From positions 88,863-152,862 of the forward strand of contig CACZDM010000004.1 of the NCBI GenBank assembly GCA_902779915.1: a DNA stretch of 64,000 nt. Reading direction: 5' to 3'. The DNA is from Oscillospiraceae bacterium (GTDB lineage: Bacteria; Bacillota; Clostridia; Oscillospirales; Ruminococcaceae). A model generated the notes under the pieces. The model saw only the letters and a list, made by a program, of their open reading frames with translations. It ran no database searches and was not told the DNA's origin. Positions 26,059-35,127 of this stretch are shown in pieces (the stretch's first letter is position 1; each line of letters begins with the position of its first letter). A program made the translations under genes and the position numbers.

Positions 26059-27882
26059 ATGGAAAAATATGAAGTTTTAAAAAATATTTTCGGATATGAT
26101 TCATTTAGACGAGGTCAGGAAGAAATAATCGACAACATACTTCAAGGAAGAGATGTTTTGGGAATAATGCCGACGGGAGCGGGAAAATCTGTTTGCTTTC
26201 AGGTTCCGGCGTTGATGATGAGCGGAGTGACTTTGGTTGTTTCGCCTCTGATATCTTTGATGAAAGACCAGGTCAGGCAGCTCATACAAAACGGCGTGGC
26301 TGCAGCCTATTTAAACAGCAGTTTGTCGGCAGGTCAATATAGAAAAGCCGTGTATAATATTTTGCACGGAATGTATAAAATAATATATGTTGCTCCAGAA
26401 AGACTTGCAACATCGGGTTTTTTGGAACTTGCGAATTCGATCAACATTTCAATGGTTGCTGTTGATGAGGCGCACTGTGTTTCTCAATGGGGTCACGATT
26501 TTAGACCAAGCTATTTGAAAATATCTGACTTTTTGGACTTTTTAAAACAACGTCCTATTTTTGCCGCATTCACAGCAACTGCAACAAAAAATGTCCGCGA
26601 AGACATCAAAAATTTGTTAAAATTAAACAATCCATATTGTGTGGTGACTGGTTTTGAAAGAAAAAATTTATATTTTGATGTTATTCAAACGAGCGAAAAG
26701 GGGAAACTGTCCGAGCTGTTGAAACTGCTAGACAAAGTGCGTGATGAGAGCGTGATAATTTATTGCGGAACAAGAAAAAAGGTTGAAGAAGTGTTTGAAA
26801 TTTTAGCCAGAAGAGGCTTTAGAGCCGCTAGATATCATGCAGGGCTTAGCGACGTTGAAAGAAGGCGAAATCAAGAGGACTTTATATATGACAAAAAGAA
26901 CATATTTGTTGCGACAAACGCTTTTGGCATGGGGATTAACAAAGCGGACGTCAGGATGATTGTTCACTTTAACATGCCCAAAAACATAGAAAATTACTAT
27001 CAAGAAGCGGGCAGGGCGGGCAGAGATGGAGGAGCCGCGAAGTGTATCATGCTTTACTCGGATTCAGATTTTTATTTAAACAGCTTTTTTATAAATAATG
27101 TTGTCAATGACCAATTAAACGCCGAACAATTAGAAAATATTAGAAACCAGGATTATAAAAACCTATCTAAAATCATACGCTATTGCAAGGGAAATAGCTG
27201 TTATCAGCAATATATTTTAGAGTATTTTGGAGAAAATTCAAATTCTTGCAAAAATTGTGGCAATTGTTTATCTGAATTTGAACAGGTTGATTTAACAGCG
27301 CAAGCCAGAAAAATTTTTTCATGTATAGTTGAAACTGATGAAAAATATGGTATAAACATGGTGTGTGATATATTGAAGGGCAGCAGAAATTCGAGAATTT
27401 TAGATTTAGGCTATGACTCAATACTTTCATATGGCGCTCTAAAAAAAATCAAACTTGTCGATTTAAAGAGTTATATTAGAGAATTAATATTTGATGGCTA
27501 TCTTTTTTTAGATGGCGGAGAATATCCAACGCTAAAAATGACGCAAAAAGCCAAAAATGTTTTAACAAACGGATTAAATCAGAGAGTGGTCTTAAAAAGG
27601 CGAAAATCTCGAAAAAATATTTTTAAAACCAACAAAACTCAAATTAATGATAAAATTTTGTATGATGCAATTTCTAGATTGCGGACCTCTTTAGCAGATT
27701 CGCAAAATGTTCCTTCATATATAATTTTTTCAAACAAAACTATAATTCACATCTGCAAAGCTTTGCCGACCAAAATAGATGATTTATTTGACATTACAGG
27801 ACTTGGGCAAAATAAAATCAGAAAATATGGTAAATATATAATAGATGTTGTTAATAATTATCTTGTGAATGCTTCGAAATAG
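26059..27882 (+). CDS. recQ: ATP-dependent DNA helicase RecQ
   Basis: 607 aa. This 3'-5' superfamily 2 helicase works in recombinational repair. The helicase core has GIMPTGAGKSVCFQVPA (Walker A), VDEAHCVSQWGHDFRPSY (DEAH and aromatic loop) and QEAGRAGRDG. The zinc-binding RQC region contains Cys residues in NSCYQQYILEYFG and SCKNCGNC. A winged helix and a C-terminal HRDC-like domain follow (about 520-600). ATG 26059 lies 5 nt after TAGGAG; the TTG at 26041 precedes that site and was rejected. Confidence 0.95.
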   Translation: MEKYEVLKNIFGYDSFRRGQEEIIDNILQGRDVLGIMPTGAGKSVCFQVPALMMSGVTLVVSPLISLMKDQVRQLIQNGVAAAYLNSSLSAGQYRKAVYNILHGMYKIIYVAPERLATSGFLELANSINISMVAVDEAHCVSQWGHDFRPSYLKISDFLDFLKQRPIFAAFTATATKNVREDIKNLLKLNNPYCVVTGFERKNLYFDVIQTSEKGKLSELLKLLDKVRDESVIIYCGTRKKVEEVFEILARRGFRAARYHAGLSDVERRRNQEDFIYDKKNIFVATNAFGMGINKADVRMIVHFNMPKNIENYYQEAGRAGRDGGAAKCIMLYSDSDFYLNSFFINNVVNDQLNAEQLENIRNQDYKNLSKIIRYCKGNSCYQQYILEYFGENSNSCKNCGNCLSEFEQVDLTAQARKIFSCIVETDEKYGINMVCDILKGSRNSRILDLGYDSILSYGALKKIKLVDLKSYIRELIFDGYLFLDGGEYPTLKMTQKAKNVLTNGLNQRVVLKRRKSRKNIFKTNKTQINDKILYDAISRLRTSLADSQNVPSYIIFSNKTIIHICKALPTKIDDLFDITGLGQNKIRKYGKYIIDVVNNYLVNASK

Positions 27883-27887
27883 ACTCA

Positions 27888-27908
27888 ATTGGGACAAATA
27901 TAACCCAA
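27888..27908 (+). repeat. single copy of the dispersed TIR/dyad motif
   Basis: ATTGGGACAAATATAACCCAA, just behind recQ and 36 nt before the -35 box of the lectin gene. It matches the right end of the inverted-repeat elements at 14285-14853 and 41363-41805 almost exactly. It is also a small dyad (TTGGG...CCCAA). Confidence 0.6.
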
Positions 27909-27943
27909 AAAATCCACTTTTCAAAATAAATTAAAAAAAATGT

Positions 27944-27973
27944 TTGACAACTGGGTCCAAAATGGTATATAAT
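27944..27973 (+). promoter_or_regulatory. sigma-A promoter of the lectin gene
   Basis: TTGACA (27944-27949), 18-nt spacer, TATAAT (27968-27973). A TATATA two bases earlier gives a 16-nt spacer. About 60 nt of leader with the direct repeat CTAGAAG follows. Confidence 0.7.
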
Positions 27974-28038
27974 TATCTCGTTGGGTTACACTTGTTCTAG
28001 AAGTTTTTAGTTGACTAGAAGGGCGGGGATTATTGACT

Positions 28039-28578
28039 ATGGCGATGATAAATAAAATAACTCCTAACATATATTACCATATTATTTCTAAAAAAACTGA
28101 CAAGGTTCTTGATATTGACGCTGTTGCCGGATCTGAAAACGGGGGAGCGGTTCAGCTGTATGACAAAATTGGAAGCGAAAATCAGCAATTCAAGTTCGTT
28201 TTGGCAGGGGATGGGCTGTATAAAATAGTTTGCAGAAGTTCAAAAAAGCCAATAGATATCGTTTCGGTTGGCTCGTCAAACGGAGCTTGGCTCCATCAAT
28301 GGGAAGACTCTTCAGTTGAAACCCAAATTTGGAAGGTTAAATTCAATAAAGATGGATATTTTAAAATTATTTCCAAATATTCGTCTCGAGTTTTGGATGC
28401 GGGACTTGAAGGGGTTAATAATGCTCGCGTGAAAATATGGGATGATTTCGATTCGGATAACCAACTTTGGTATGTTGAAAGGCCGTCGTCAAATTCTGGC
28501 GCAGGCTCTAAAGAAACTGATTCGAATGAAAAAATCAAGACTAAAATCAAAGATATGTTAAAAAGGAAGAAAAATTAA
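28039..28578 (+). CDS. ricin B-type (beta-trefoil) lectin-domain protein
   Basis: 179 aa. One beta-trefoil covers about residues 5-145. Three QxW-type repeats are visible as ENQQFKFV, ETQIWKV and DNQLWYV, each preceded by a VLDI/PIDI/VLDA turn. Such domains bind galactose or other sugars, and in bacteria they usually occur on secreted glycosidases or toxins. Here the domain stands alone, with a polar, Lys-rich C-terminal tail and no signal peptide, so its location is uncertain. ATG 28039 was chosen; TTG 28033 is a possible start five nt after GGGG. dut follows with a one-base overlap, so the two genes are coupled. Confidence 0.8.
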   Translation: MAMINKITPNIYYHIISKKTDKVLDIDAVAGSENGGAVQLYDKIGSENQQFKFVLAGDGLYKIVCRSSKKPIDIVSVGSSNGAWLHQWEDSSVETQIWKVKFNKDGYFKIISKYSSRVLDAGLEGVNNARVKIWDDFDSDNQLWYVERPSSNSGAGSKETDSNEKIKTKIKDMLKRKKN

Positions 28579-29012
28579 TGCATGTTAATATAAAAAAATT
28601 AAAAGAAAACGCAACCATTCCAACCAAAGGCAGCCGATATTGCGCTGGGTATGACCTTTATTCCTGCCTTTTGGAGCCAGTTACAATCCAGCCCGGCGAA
28701 ACGGTAAAAATTCCAACCGGGCTGGCTGTTGAAATTCCGCAAGGATATGCGGGGCTGATATTTGCAAGGAGCGGCTTGTCAACCAAAAAAGGCCTTGCGC
28801 CTGCTAATAAAGTTGGCGTTTGCGACAGCGACTATCGAGGCGAATATATTGTTGCGCTGCATAACCACAGCAATCAAAGCGCTGTTGTCAACCCAAAAGA
28901 GCGGATTGCTCAGTTGGTTGTTGTTCCGTTTTTGGAAGTTGATTTTGTTGAGGTTGACGATTTAAGCGAGACAAGTCGTGGGGCTGGCGGATTTGGGTCG
29001 ACAGGGGAGTGA
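28578..29012 (+). CDS. dut: dUTP diphosphatase
   Basis: 144 aa trimeric dUTPase. It hydrolyses dUTP to dUMP, which keeps uracil out of DNA and feeds thymidylate synthesis. All five motifs are seen: the region around AGYDLYS, RSGLSTKKGL, NKVGVCDSDYRGE, ERIAQLVV and the C-terminal P-loop-like RGAGGFGSTG. The ATG overlaps the lectin-gene stop (TAATG). It runs convergent with the recombinase gene (20-nt gap). Confidence 0.95.
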   Translation: MHVNIKKLKENATIPTKGSRYCAGYDLYSCLLEPVTIQPGETVKIPTGLAVEIPQGYAGLIFARSGLSTKKGLAPANKVGVCDSDYRGEYIVALHNHSNQSAVVNPKERIAQLVVVPFLEVDFVEVDDLSETSRGAGGFGSTGE

Positions 29013-29032
29013 ATGGAAAGAATTTTTTAGAT

Positions 29033-30034
29033 TTAATTCATTTTTTCGTCTGATAGTGGATTTTTTATCACAGCTTCTTTAATCATTTGATTTGAGGTGT
29101 GGGTGTATATTTCGGTTGTTCCTATATTGACGTGACCCAGCAGTTCTTTTAAAATCAAAATGTCAACTTTGCCGTGTTGATATAGCAAGGTTGCCGCGGT
29201 GTGTCGAAGTTTGTGGGGGGAGTATCCTTTGCCTGAAAGCCCAGCCTCCTTAAGCGCGGCCTGAACGATTTTTTGGACCTGTCTTGCGCCGATTCTTTGT
29301 CCAGTTCTTTTCGACAAAAACAGGGCCTGTGTGTTTTTGGATATTTTTATTTGGCTTCGTTCTTTTTCGAGATATTCGCCAATAGCACACATGCACGCTT
29401 TATTTAAAAAAACCACTCTCTCCTTGTTTCCTTTTCCAAGAAGAGTCAGGCTGTTTGCGTCCATTTTGATGTTTTCTAAATCTATTCCAACAAGCTCTGA
29501 CAGGCGCATTCCGCAATTCAAAAACAGCGTCAAAATGCAGTAGTCTCTGAATTTGTTTGGAGATTTGGATTTTGCTTTGGCGCCAAGGAGTTTTTTGCTC
29601 TCATTTATTGAGAGGTATTTTGGCAGAGTTTTTTTCAGCGACGGCATTTCAAGATTTTCGACAGGATTTTCCTCCAAAATACGCAGGTTCACAGTGAGAT
29701 ATTTAAAAAAACCACGAATTGAGCTAACTTTGCGGGCGCGCGCTCTTGCGGAGTTGTTTTTTTCTTTCATAACAAAGTTTAAATATTCATATACATCCAA
29801 CAGTTTTATTTTTTTTATTAAATCTATATTAATATCGTCAATTTTTATATTTTTTAATTCTGCGTTAGAATCTGCTAATTTTTTATGTAATTTATAGAAT
29901 CGAAAAAAATTTTGCAAATCCACAGCATACGCAGCAGCAGTTCGCAAAGAACGATTTTTGATTGTTGTTATATATGATAGATATTGTCGGACCAATTTAG
30001 GTAAATTTTCATATTCTTGCGTTGATGTTGACAA
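29033..30034 (-). CDS. tyrosine recombinase (XerC/XerD type)
   Basis: 333 aa. The N-terminal SAM-like core-binding domain (about 10-125) precedes the catalytic domain, which has the full active-site set. The Arg is in CGMRLSELVG, the Lys in the GKGNKER hairpin, HKLRHTAAT gives His and Arg, LLGHVNIGTTEIYTH gives the second His, and the nucleophilic Tyr is in EIYTH. No phage genes are nearby and the gene closes a housekeeping operon. A chromosomal dimer-resolution role is therefore more likely than a prophage integrase. It starts at TTG, 5-6 nt after GGAGGGG. Confidence 0.85.
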   Translation of the reverse strand: MSTSTQEYENLPKLVRQYLSYITTIKNRSLRTAAAYAVDLQNFFRFYKLHKKLADSNAELKNIKIDDINIDLIKKIKLLDVYEYLNFVMKEKNNSARARARKVSSIRGFFKYLTVNLRILEENPVENLEMPSLKKTLPKYLSINESKKLLGAKAKSKSPNKFRDYCILTLFLNCGMRLSELVGIDLENIKMDANSLTLLGKGNKERVVFLNKACMCAIGEYLEKERSQIKISKNTQALFLSKRTGQRIGARQVQKIVQAALKEAGLSGKGYSPHKLRHTAATLLYQHGKVDILILKELLGHVNIGTTEIYTHTSNQMIKEAVIKNPLSDEKMN

Positions 30035-30076
30035 TTTAACCCCTCCAAGTTCGTTAAATTTTCATTTAGCGAATCA

Positions 30077-31306
30077 CTAATTCAAATCTTTTTTCAAACA
30101 TTTTCTAATGATGCTGCCTTTTTTAGCCCTGCCTTTAAACGCTATGCAGAGTTTCATTTGAGAATGTTTGGCTGAAATGATTGGTTCTTTTTGCTCGTTT
30201 AGAATTTTTTCAACTTTAAAACAAAACGGCTTTTCTTTGGGCTGAAAAATTTCAACAATATCTCCAACTTCAAACTTATTTTTTTGTGTGCAATATAAAA
30301 ATTTCCCATCACAATCATCTACTATGGCAACAACGTCATAATTTCGAATATATCCACCATTTTCATAATACTGTCCCTGAGATGGTTTTCCAAATAAAAA
30401 TCCTTCATGATAATGCCTATGACTAACTTTTAATAATTCATCTTTAATCCAATTGGGCAGGAAATAATCGTCATTTTTTTCAAGTATCTCAGTTGCCATT
30501 TTGTATGAATTAGTTACGACAGAGACATAATGTGAAGATTTGGCTCGGCCTTCTATTTTAAAACTTTTAACTCCAGCATTAGATAATTTATCAAGGTGTT
30601 CAATTAAACATAAATCTTTTGAATTTAATATATAACTCCCATTTTTATCTTCAAATATAGGAAAAAATTGACCAGGTCTTTTTTCTTCAACCAAATGATA
30701 TCCCCATCTACACGGCTGCGCGCACTCCCCCCTGTTTGCGTCCCGCCCAAGCAAATATTGCGATATTAAACATCTTCCTGAAAATGACATACACGTTGCG
30801 CCATGAACAAAGCATTCAATTTCTAAATCGCTTGGAGTTTTTTGGGAAATTATTTTTATGTCTTCCAAGGGCAATTCCCTGGCCAAAACAACCCGCCTGG
30901 CGCCAAATTCAAACAATGCGTTCGCAGTTTTGTAGTTCATGACGCCTGCTTGCGTCGAAATGTGTATGGGAATTTTGGGGGCGAATCTTTTAGCTACCAT
31001 GAGCGTCCCGAAGTCGGAAATAATTAATGCGTCAACGCCAATGTCCTGCGCGTTTTGCATGAATTTTTGCAACTTTTCAACTTCCCTGTTTGTTGGAACA
31101 GTGTTGCAGGTTAGGTATATTTTCACACCATTTTCATGCGCGAACTCAACAGCTTTTTCCAGCAAATCATCATCAAATCTGGCTGCGCTGGATCGCATGC
31201 CAAAAATTTCGCCTCCTAAATAAACCGCGTCTGCTCCATAAAAAACTGCAGATTGAAGGCATTCCCAGTCTCCAGCCGGAGCTAGAACTTCGTGTCTATT
31301 TTTCAC
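30077..31306 (-). CDS. U32-family peptidase-like protein, probably tRNA U34 hydroxylation
   Basis: 409 aa. The N-terminal EVLAPAGDWECLQSAVFYGADAVYLGG barrel start and the U32 signature ECFVHGATCMSFSGRCLIS are present. Further Cys in GECAQPCRWGY complete a set able to hold an iron-sulfur cluster. Relatives YrrN/YrrO (TrhP) take part in forming 5-hydroxyuridine at tRNA position 34, while older annotations call them collagenase-like. It sits directly after mltG (4-nt overlap), the same neighbourhood as the Bacillus yrr genes. Only one U32 gene is seen here. Confidence 0.88.
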   Translation of the reverse strand: MKNRHEVLAPAGDWECLQSAVFYGADAVYLGGEIFGMRSSAARFDDDLLEKAVEFAHENGVKIYLTCNTVPTNREVEKLQKFMQNAQDIGVDALIISDFGTLMVAKRFAPKIPIHISTQAGVMNYKTANALFEFGARRVVLARELPLEDIKIISQKTPSDLEIECFVHGATCMSFSGRCLISQYLLGRDANRGECAQPCRWGYHLVEEKRPGQFFPIFEDKNGSYILNSKDLCLIEHLDKLSNAGVKSFKIEGRAKSSHYVSVVTNSYKMATEILEKNDDYFLPNWIKDELLKVSHRHYHEGFLFGKPSQGQYYENGGYIRNYDVVAIVDDCDGKFLYCTQKNKFEVGDIVEIFQPKEKPFCFKVEKILNEQKEPIISAKHSQMKLCIAFKGRAKKGSIIRKCLKKDLN

Positions 31307-32529
31307 AAATTCGCAACTCCCAACTTTTTCAAATTTAATTCATGCTCATTCAAAGTTTTAGCATAAAAGACCTCGCCAGTTTTAATATTAGCACAAAAAT
31401 AGTAAAAATCAGTTGGATCCGGATTTATAGCCGCTTTTATAGCACTAACGCTTGGATTGCAAATCGGCCCAGCTGGAAGGCCATCGGATTTATATGTGTC
31501 ATAGCTGTTTGCTTTGCTTTCGTCAAAATAACCAATTTTTTTCATATCTTTTTTAATTTTTTGAGCATATTTACTGGTTGGATCACACTGCAATCGTCTA
31601 TATTCTTCAGGATTTTTACGCCTATTGTGTATAACAGAAGAAATCTTTCTCATGTCACCTTCATTACTGGTCTCCGCTTGAATGATTGAAGCTGTTGTCA
31701 CTATTTCCCACAAACTCATGCCGCTATTTTGAATTTCCTCACGCAAATTCGCTAAAACATTATCGGTTTTTTCCAGAATTTTATTGGCAATGGATTTGGG
31801 AGTTGAGCCAGAATCCAGATAAAATGTACATAGAGCGCAAAAACCCTCCATGGGATAATATGCTCCAGATAGCTCGGATTGCTTTATATCTCTGGCAAAA
31901 TCAAACTTTGAATAGTTTTCCTTATTATTTAACTCCTCCAAAACCTCTTTCGGGTCAATCAAAGACTGGGATGAATTAGTTTCACACATATCGAACATAT
32001 CGAGTCCATCAAAAATCACGAATTTGGTTTGACTAATATTGTTGCGGTCAGACGATAAAATATTAATAATTTCATCATAGTTCATTGAAGTGTTTAATTT
32101 AAATGCGCCATGCTTTAAATTAGCCTGTCCAGTAAAAGATGCGTATGCCGAAAATATCCATGGATAGCTTATAATATCATTCTCGTTTAATATATATGCT
32201 ATTTTAGAAGTTGAGCTCCCATATGGAATTTCAACAACCTTCTCCTGCCCTCCATATTTAAAAAAAACATACATTTCGTTTAGTATAAGCAGCGAAAACG
32301 CTGAAATCAAGATAAAAAAGGAAGCCAAAACCAAAATAATAATGCGCTTTTTGCTAAAACCTTCCGAACCAGACTGACCGCAATCGTCGGATTGAAAATT
32401 CTCATCTTCGGCGCAGGAATCGTGAACTTTTTTTCGTATACTCACTACATGTTTTTCGAAAAAATCATTAATAAATGACTTCTTTTGATTATTTTTAGCA
32501 TTAACTTTTTCTTGATTTTTAGCGTCCAT
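31303..32529 (-). CDS. mltG: endolytic peptidoglycan transglycosylase MltG
   Basis: 408 aa. A basic cytoplasmic N-terminus of about 70 residues leads to one TM helix (KRIIILVLASFFILISAFSL, about 68-87). A LysM-like segment and the YceG catalytic domain follow. The catalytic Glu lies in TTASIIQAETSNEGDM. LQCDPTSKYA and SDGLPAGPICNPSVSAIKAA are further family signatures. It cuts nascent glycan strands and so sets their length. Neighbours overlap or nearly so, within an eight-gene operon. Confidence 0.93.
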   Translation of the reverse strand: MDAKNQEKVNAKNNQKKSFINDFFEKHVVSIRKKVHDSCAEDENFQSDDCGQSGSEGFSKKRIIILVLASFFILISAFSLLILNEMYVFFKYGGQEKVVEIPYGSSTSKIAYILNENDIISYPWIFSAYASFTGQANLKHGAFKLNTSMNYDEIINILSSDRNNISQTKFVIFDGLDMFDMCETNSSQSLIDPKEVLEELNNKENYSKFDFARDIKQSELSGAYYPMEGFCALCTFYLDSGSTPKSIANKILEKTDNVLANLREEIQNSGMSLWEIVTTASIIQAETSNEGDMRKISSVIHNRRKNPEEYRRLQCDPTSKYAQKIKKDMKKIGYFDESKANSYDTYKSDGLPAGPICNPSVSAIKAAINPDPTDFYYFCANIKTGEVFYAKTLNEHELNLKKLGVANL

Positions 32530-32533
32530 GCTC

Positions 32534-33130
32534 TCAGCCTTTCATTGATTTAACAATTTGTTTTTCAGTCAGTATTAGATCCACAGGAACATCATTTTGG
32601 TCTTTAGGGATTGATTTTAAAAGATCAAACTCATAGCACAGCCCAACCGTTTGACAGTTATATTTTTTCAAAAACCGGTCATAATAGCCTTTTCCATACC
32701 CTATCCGATAGCCATTTAAATCAAAAACCATCCCCGGAACCACACACAAAAATTTTTGAAGTTTAGAGACATCGCAAAATTCGCTTGTCCTAGCGTCCGG
32801 CTCCAGTATTGAAAAATTTCCAACTCTAAGCCCATTCACTGAATCTATAAAGTAAAAACTCAAAGTTAAATTTTTGGCGCTTGAAACCGGAACAGCAACT
32901 TTTTTTCCAACTTTAATTGAATATTCAATGATTTTTCTAGTGTCAACCTCGAGCTCGGTTGAAACATATGTTAAAATGACTTTTGACTTTATAAAGCAAT
33001 CTAGGGAAATAATCCTTTTGAAAATATTGGAATCGCTGTCTGATTTTTTTTCCCTGGTCATTAATATTCGATTGTTCATGTGTTTTTTGCGCAGAGCGGC
33101 TTTGCGATTTGATGCATTTAAAGCACCCAT
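32534..33130 (-). CDS. 5-formyltetrahydrofolate cyclo-ligase family protein
   Basis: 198 aa. The N-terminal basic segment RKAALRKKHMNNR, VPVSSAKNLTLSFYFIDS and the signature VPGMVFDLNGYRIGYGKGYYDRFL fit the ATP-dependent enzyme that recycles 5-formyl-THF to methenyl-THF. Its start lies inside the last codons of the DJ-1 gene (13-nt overlap) and it ends 4 nt before mltG. It fits the folate and thymidylate theme of the operon (thyX, tmk). Confidence 0.9.
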   Translation of the reverse strand: MGALNASNRKAALRKKHMNNRILMTREKKSDSDSNIFKRIISLDCFIKSKVILTYVSTELEVDTRKIIEYSIKVGKKVAVPVSSAKNLTLSFYFIDSVNGLRVGNFSILEPDARTSEFCDVSKLQKFLCVVPGMVFDLNGYRIGYGKGYYDRFLKKYNCQTVGLCYEFDLLKSIPKDQNDVPVDLILTEKQIVKSMKG

Positions 33131-33660
33131 TTCACTTGCCCAGCGATTTCATCAGCCTCTTTCTTCCCTGCTAAATACTCAATTATTGCAAACGAAAATT
33201 GCTGAGCTGTCCCTGGGCCGCGCGAAGTTATCACGTTTTTATCGATAACCACCGGCTCAAACGAAATTTTAGCTCCTCTCAATTTTTGCTCAAATCCAGG
33301 AAAACAACACGCCTTTTTTCCTTTCAAAAACCCTAGCTCACCCAATATCGAAGGAGCAGCACATATCGCAGCAATACTGCTGTTTGCATACGCACTTTTC
33401 AAGCATTCGATGACTTTAAAATTGGATCTCAGATTTTGGGTCCCGCTCATTCCCCCCGGCAAAATTATCATATCATTGCTTTTATCTGGATCATATTCAT
33501 CGATTGTCATATCCACTTCAACCGTCATTTCGTGTGAACCAGTGATTCTTTTTCCGCCAACCCCGACAGAACACACCTCGATGCCGGCTCTTTTTATATA
33601 GTCAAACGGGGTTATCGCCTCCACTTCTTCAAAACCATTAGCCAAAAATAAATACACCAT
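33118..33660 (-). CDS. DJ-1/PfpI family protein
   Basis: 180 aa, a single class I glutamine amidotransferase-like domain. It has LFLANGFEEVEAITPFDYIKRAG at the N-terminus with the conserved Glu, MIILPGGMSGTQNL, and the nucleophile-elbow Cys in AAICAAPSILGELGFLKGKKA. Family members act as deglycases or chaperones or in redox protection; the exact activity is debated. It is cytoplasmic. It starts after AAGGAG and is 16 nt downstream of tmk. Confidence 0.9.
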   Translation of the reverse strand: MVYLFLANGFEEVEAITPFDYIKRAGIEVCSVGVGGKRITGSHEMTVEVDMTIDEYDPDKSNDMIILPGGMSGTQNLRSNFKVIECLKSAYANSSIAAICAAPSILGELGFLKGKKACCFPGFEQKLRGAKISFEPVVIDKNVITSRGPGTAQQFSFAIIEYLAGKKEADEIAGQVKWVL

Positions 33661-33676
33661 ATTTGTTCTCCTTGAA

Positions 33677-34339
33677 CTAAAAATTTAAATTGTTGATTAA
33701 TTTTATAATTTTTTGAGATATTTTTTCAACCGGCAAAACGCCAGCCTCGCAGTCACACTTAATAACATTCCAGCCCATTAATTTAGAAGAATATATTGCT
33801 GCTTCCCTACATTTTATTAAATATTCCAAATTTTTTTCATGTATATCTTTTTTTTTGGACTCATTACAGCGAGTATTAATCAATCTTTGAGAAATTATAG
33901 GATCCAGGTCAAGATATATTAGACAAGTCTCTTTTGGCAGGCCTAATTTGAAAAATTCATAATCATATAACCAATTTATAAAATAATCCCACTCGGTTTT
34001 CGGCAATTTGACCATTTGATGAATCGCATTTGAGCTAACATATCGATCTGAAATTATTATCTTGCCTTCTAGATAATCCCGCTCCCAATCGGTTCTATAG
34101 CCTATATAGTGGTCACAAGCATAAAAACTCGTTGAAGCATATGCATTAACTTCAAAGGGATTTTCAGAAATTTTGCCGCCCAAATATAGCCTGACAAGCG
34201 CGGAAGAATCGCTTTCATATCGCGGATATTCAATTTGCCTGACAAATTTTCCTTGTTTTTTGAGATTTTTTGCCAAAATTTTTGCTTGGGTTGCTTTTCC
34301 GCTACCGTCCAGGCCGTCTATAACTACCAATTTTTTCAT
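33677..34339 (-). CDS. tmk: thymidylate kinase
   Basis: 220 aa. The P-loop reads DGLDGSGKATQ (residues 8-18), DRY follows at about 118-120, and the rest has a typical dNMP-kinase layout. It phosphorylates dTMP to dTDP. The Ala before Thr in the P-loop (GKAT rather than GKST or GKTT) is unusual but accepted in this subfamily. The ATG overlaps the thyX stop, so dTMP synthesis and phosphorylation are coupled. A broader deoxynucleoside kinase activity cannot be excluded. Confidence 0.85.
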   Translation of the reverse strand: MKKLVVIDGLDGSGKATQAKILAKNLKKQGKFVRQIEYPRYESDSSALVRLYLGGKISENPFEVNAYASTSFYACDHYIGYRTDWERDYLEGKIIISDRYVSSNAIHQMVKLPKTEWDYFINWLYDYEFFKLGLPKETCLIYLDLDPIISQRLINTRCNESKKKDIHEKNLEYLIKCREAAIYSSKLMGWNVIKCDCEAGVLPVEKISQKIIKLINNLNF

Positions 34340-35115
34340 ATATTTCGCCGTTTGCCCTTTATTTTTTCAATTTTCTCCCTAACCTCACTCGCCTTTTGGC
34401 AGGACATCCTTCCTTCGGAGCACGCGCCACCCACACAAGACGGCCCCGCATTTTTAAATATCGAAGGAGCAACCTCAGCAACGAGTGATAACATTTCACA
34501 CGCCAGTTGATTTATTTCCCACTGAGCACGATTACAACACCTTAAACGAAAAAAATTCAACAAACTTCGCGCGTTCATGGTCAATATCATCTTTGTCGAA
34601 CACGCATTTGGCAAAACAAATCTCGCGTCTTCAATGCTCATTTTTTCGGCCTTTCTCTCAGCCAGTTTTTCATCAATGCCCAGTTTTAAAAATTTTTGCT
34701 TATGTTTGTTTTTTAGCATTTCAGTTATTTTATTATAATACTTTAGATCTTTTTCCATAGCACTCAAAAATATTTCTTTTATCTGCTCATCATTTTCAAT
34801 TTCCGGCGGAACGACAAAGGCGAAATTTTTCTCATTAACATATCTTTGACTTTGAACACTAAATGAAGCTATTCTGTGTCTGGTTATTTGGGCGAGCAAA
34901 GATCTTGAAACGCCCTCGATTGCGAACGTGAAAAACGCGTGTTCCATAGGGCTTTCGTGCCCCATTTCGACGAGCATATCAACAAATTCACTTGCATTTT
35001 GATCGTCTATTTTTTCCAAAAGAGAGTCGACGCCTGAAGCGCTATAGCATAATTTTGCAGCGCACGCCACGATGTGCTCAGGATGATTTGAATAATTGAT
35101 TAATTTAACTTTCAT
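34336..35115 (-). CDS. thyX: FAD-dependent thymidylate synthase
   Basis: 259 aa. The ThyX signature RHR-x7-S is present as RHRIASFSVQSQRYV (about 79-93), along with GHESPMEHAFFTF and the C-terminal NARSLLNFFRLRCCNRAQWEI. It methylates dUMP using methylene-THF and FAD and replaces ThyA. The product is passed to tmk, which overlaps it by 4 nt. No thyA was seen in the window. Confidence 0.95.
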   Translation of the reverse strand: MKVKLINYSNHPEHIVACAAKLCYSASGVDSLLEKIDDQNASEFVDMLVEMGHESPMEHAFFTFAIEGVSRSLLAQITRHRIASFSVQSQRYVNEKNFAFVVPPEIENDEQIKEIFLSAMEKDLKYYNKITEMLKNKHKQKFLKLGIDEKLAERKAEKMSIEDARFVLPNACSTKMILTMNARSLLNFFRLRCCNRAQWEINQLACEMLSLVAEVAPSIFKNAGPSCVGGACSEGRMSCQKASEVREKIEKIKGKRRNI

Positions 35116-35127
35116 AAAATCATAACC

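Noticed and set aside
29033..30034. Prophage or integrative-element integrase with attachment site
   Set aside because: It is the last gene of a housekeeping operon, no phage genes or att-like direct repeats flank it, and XerC/D-type recombinases are universal.
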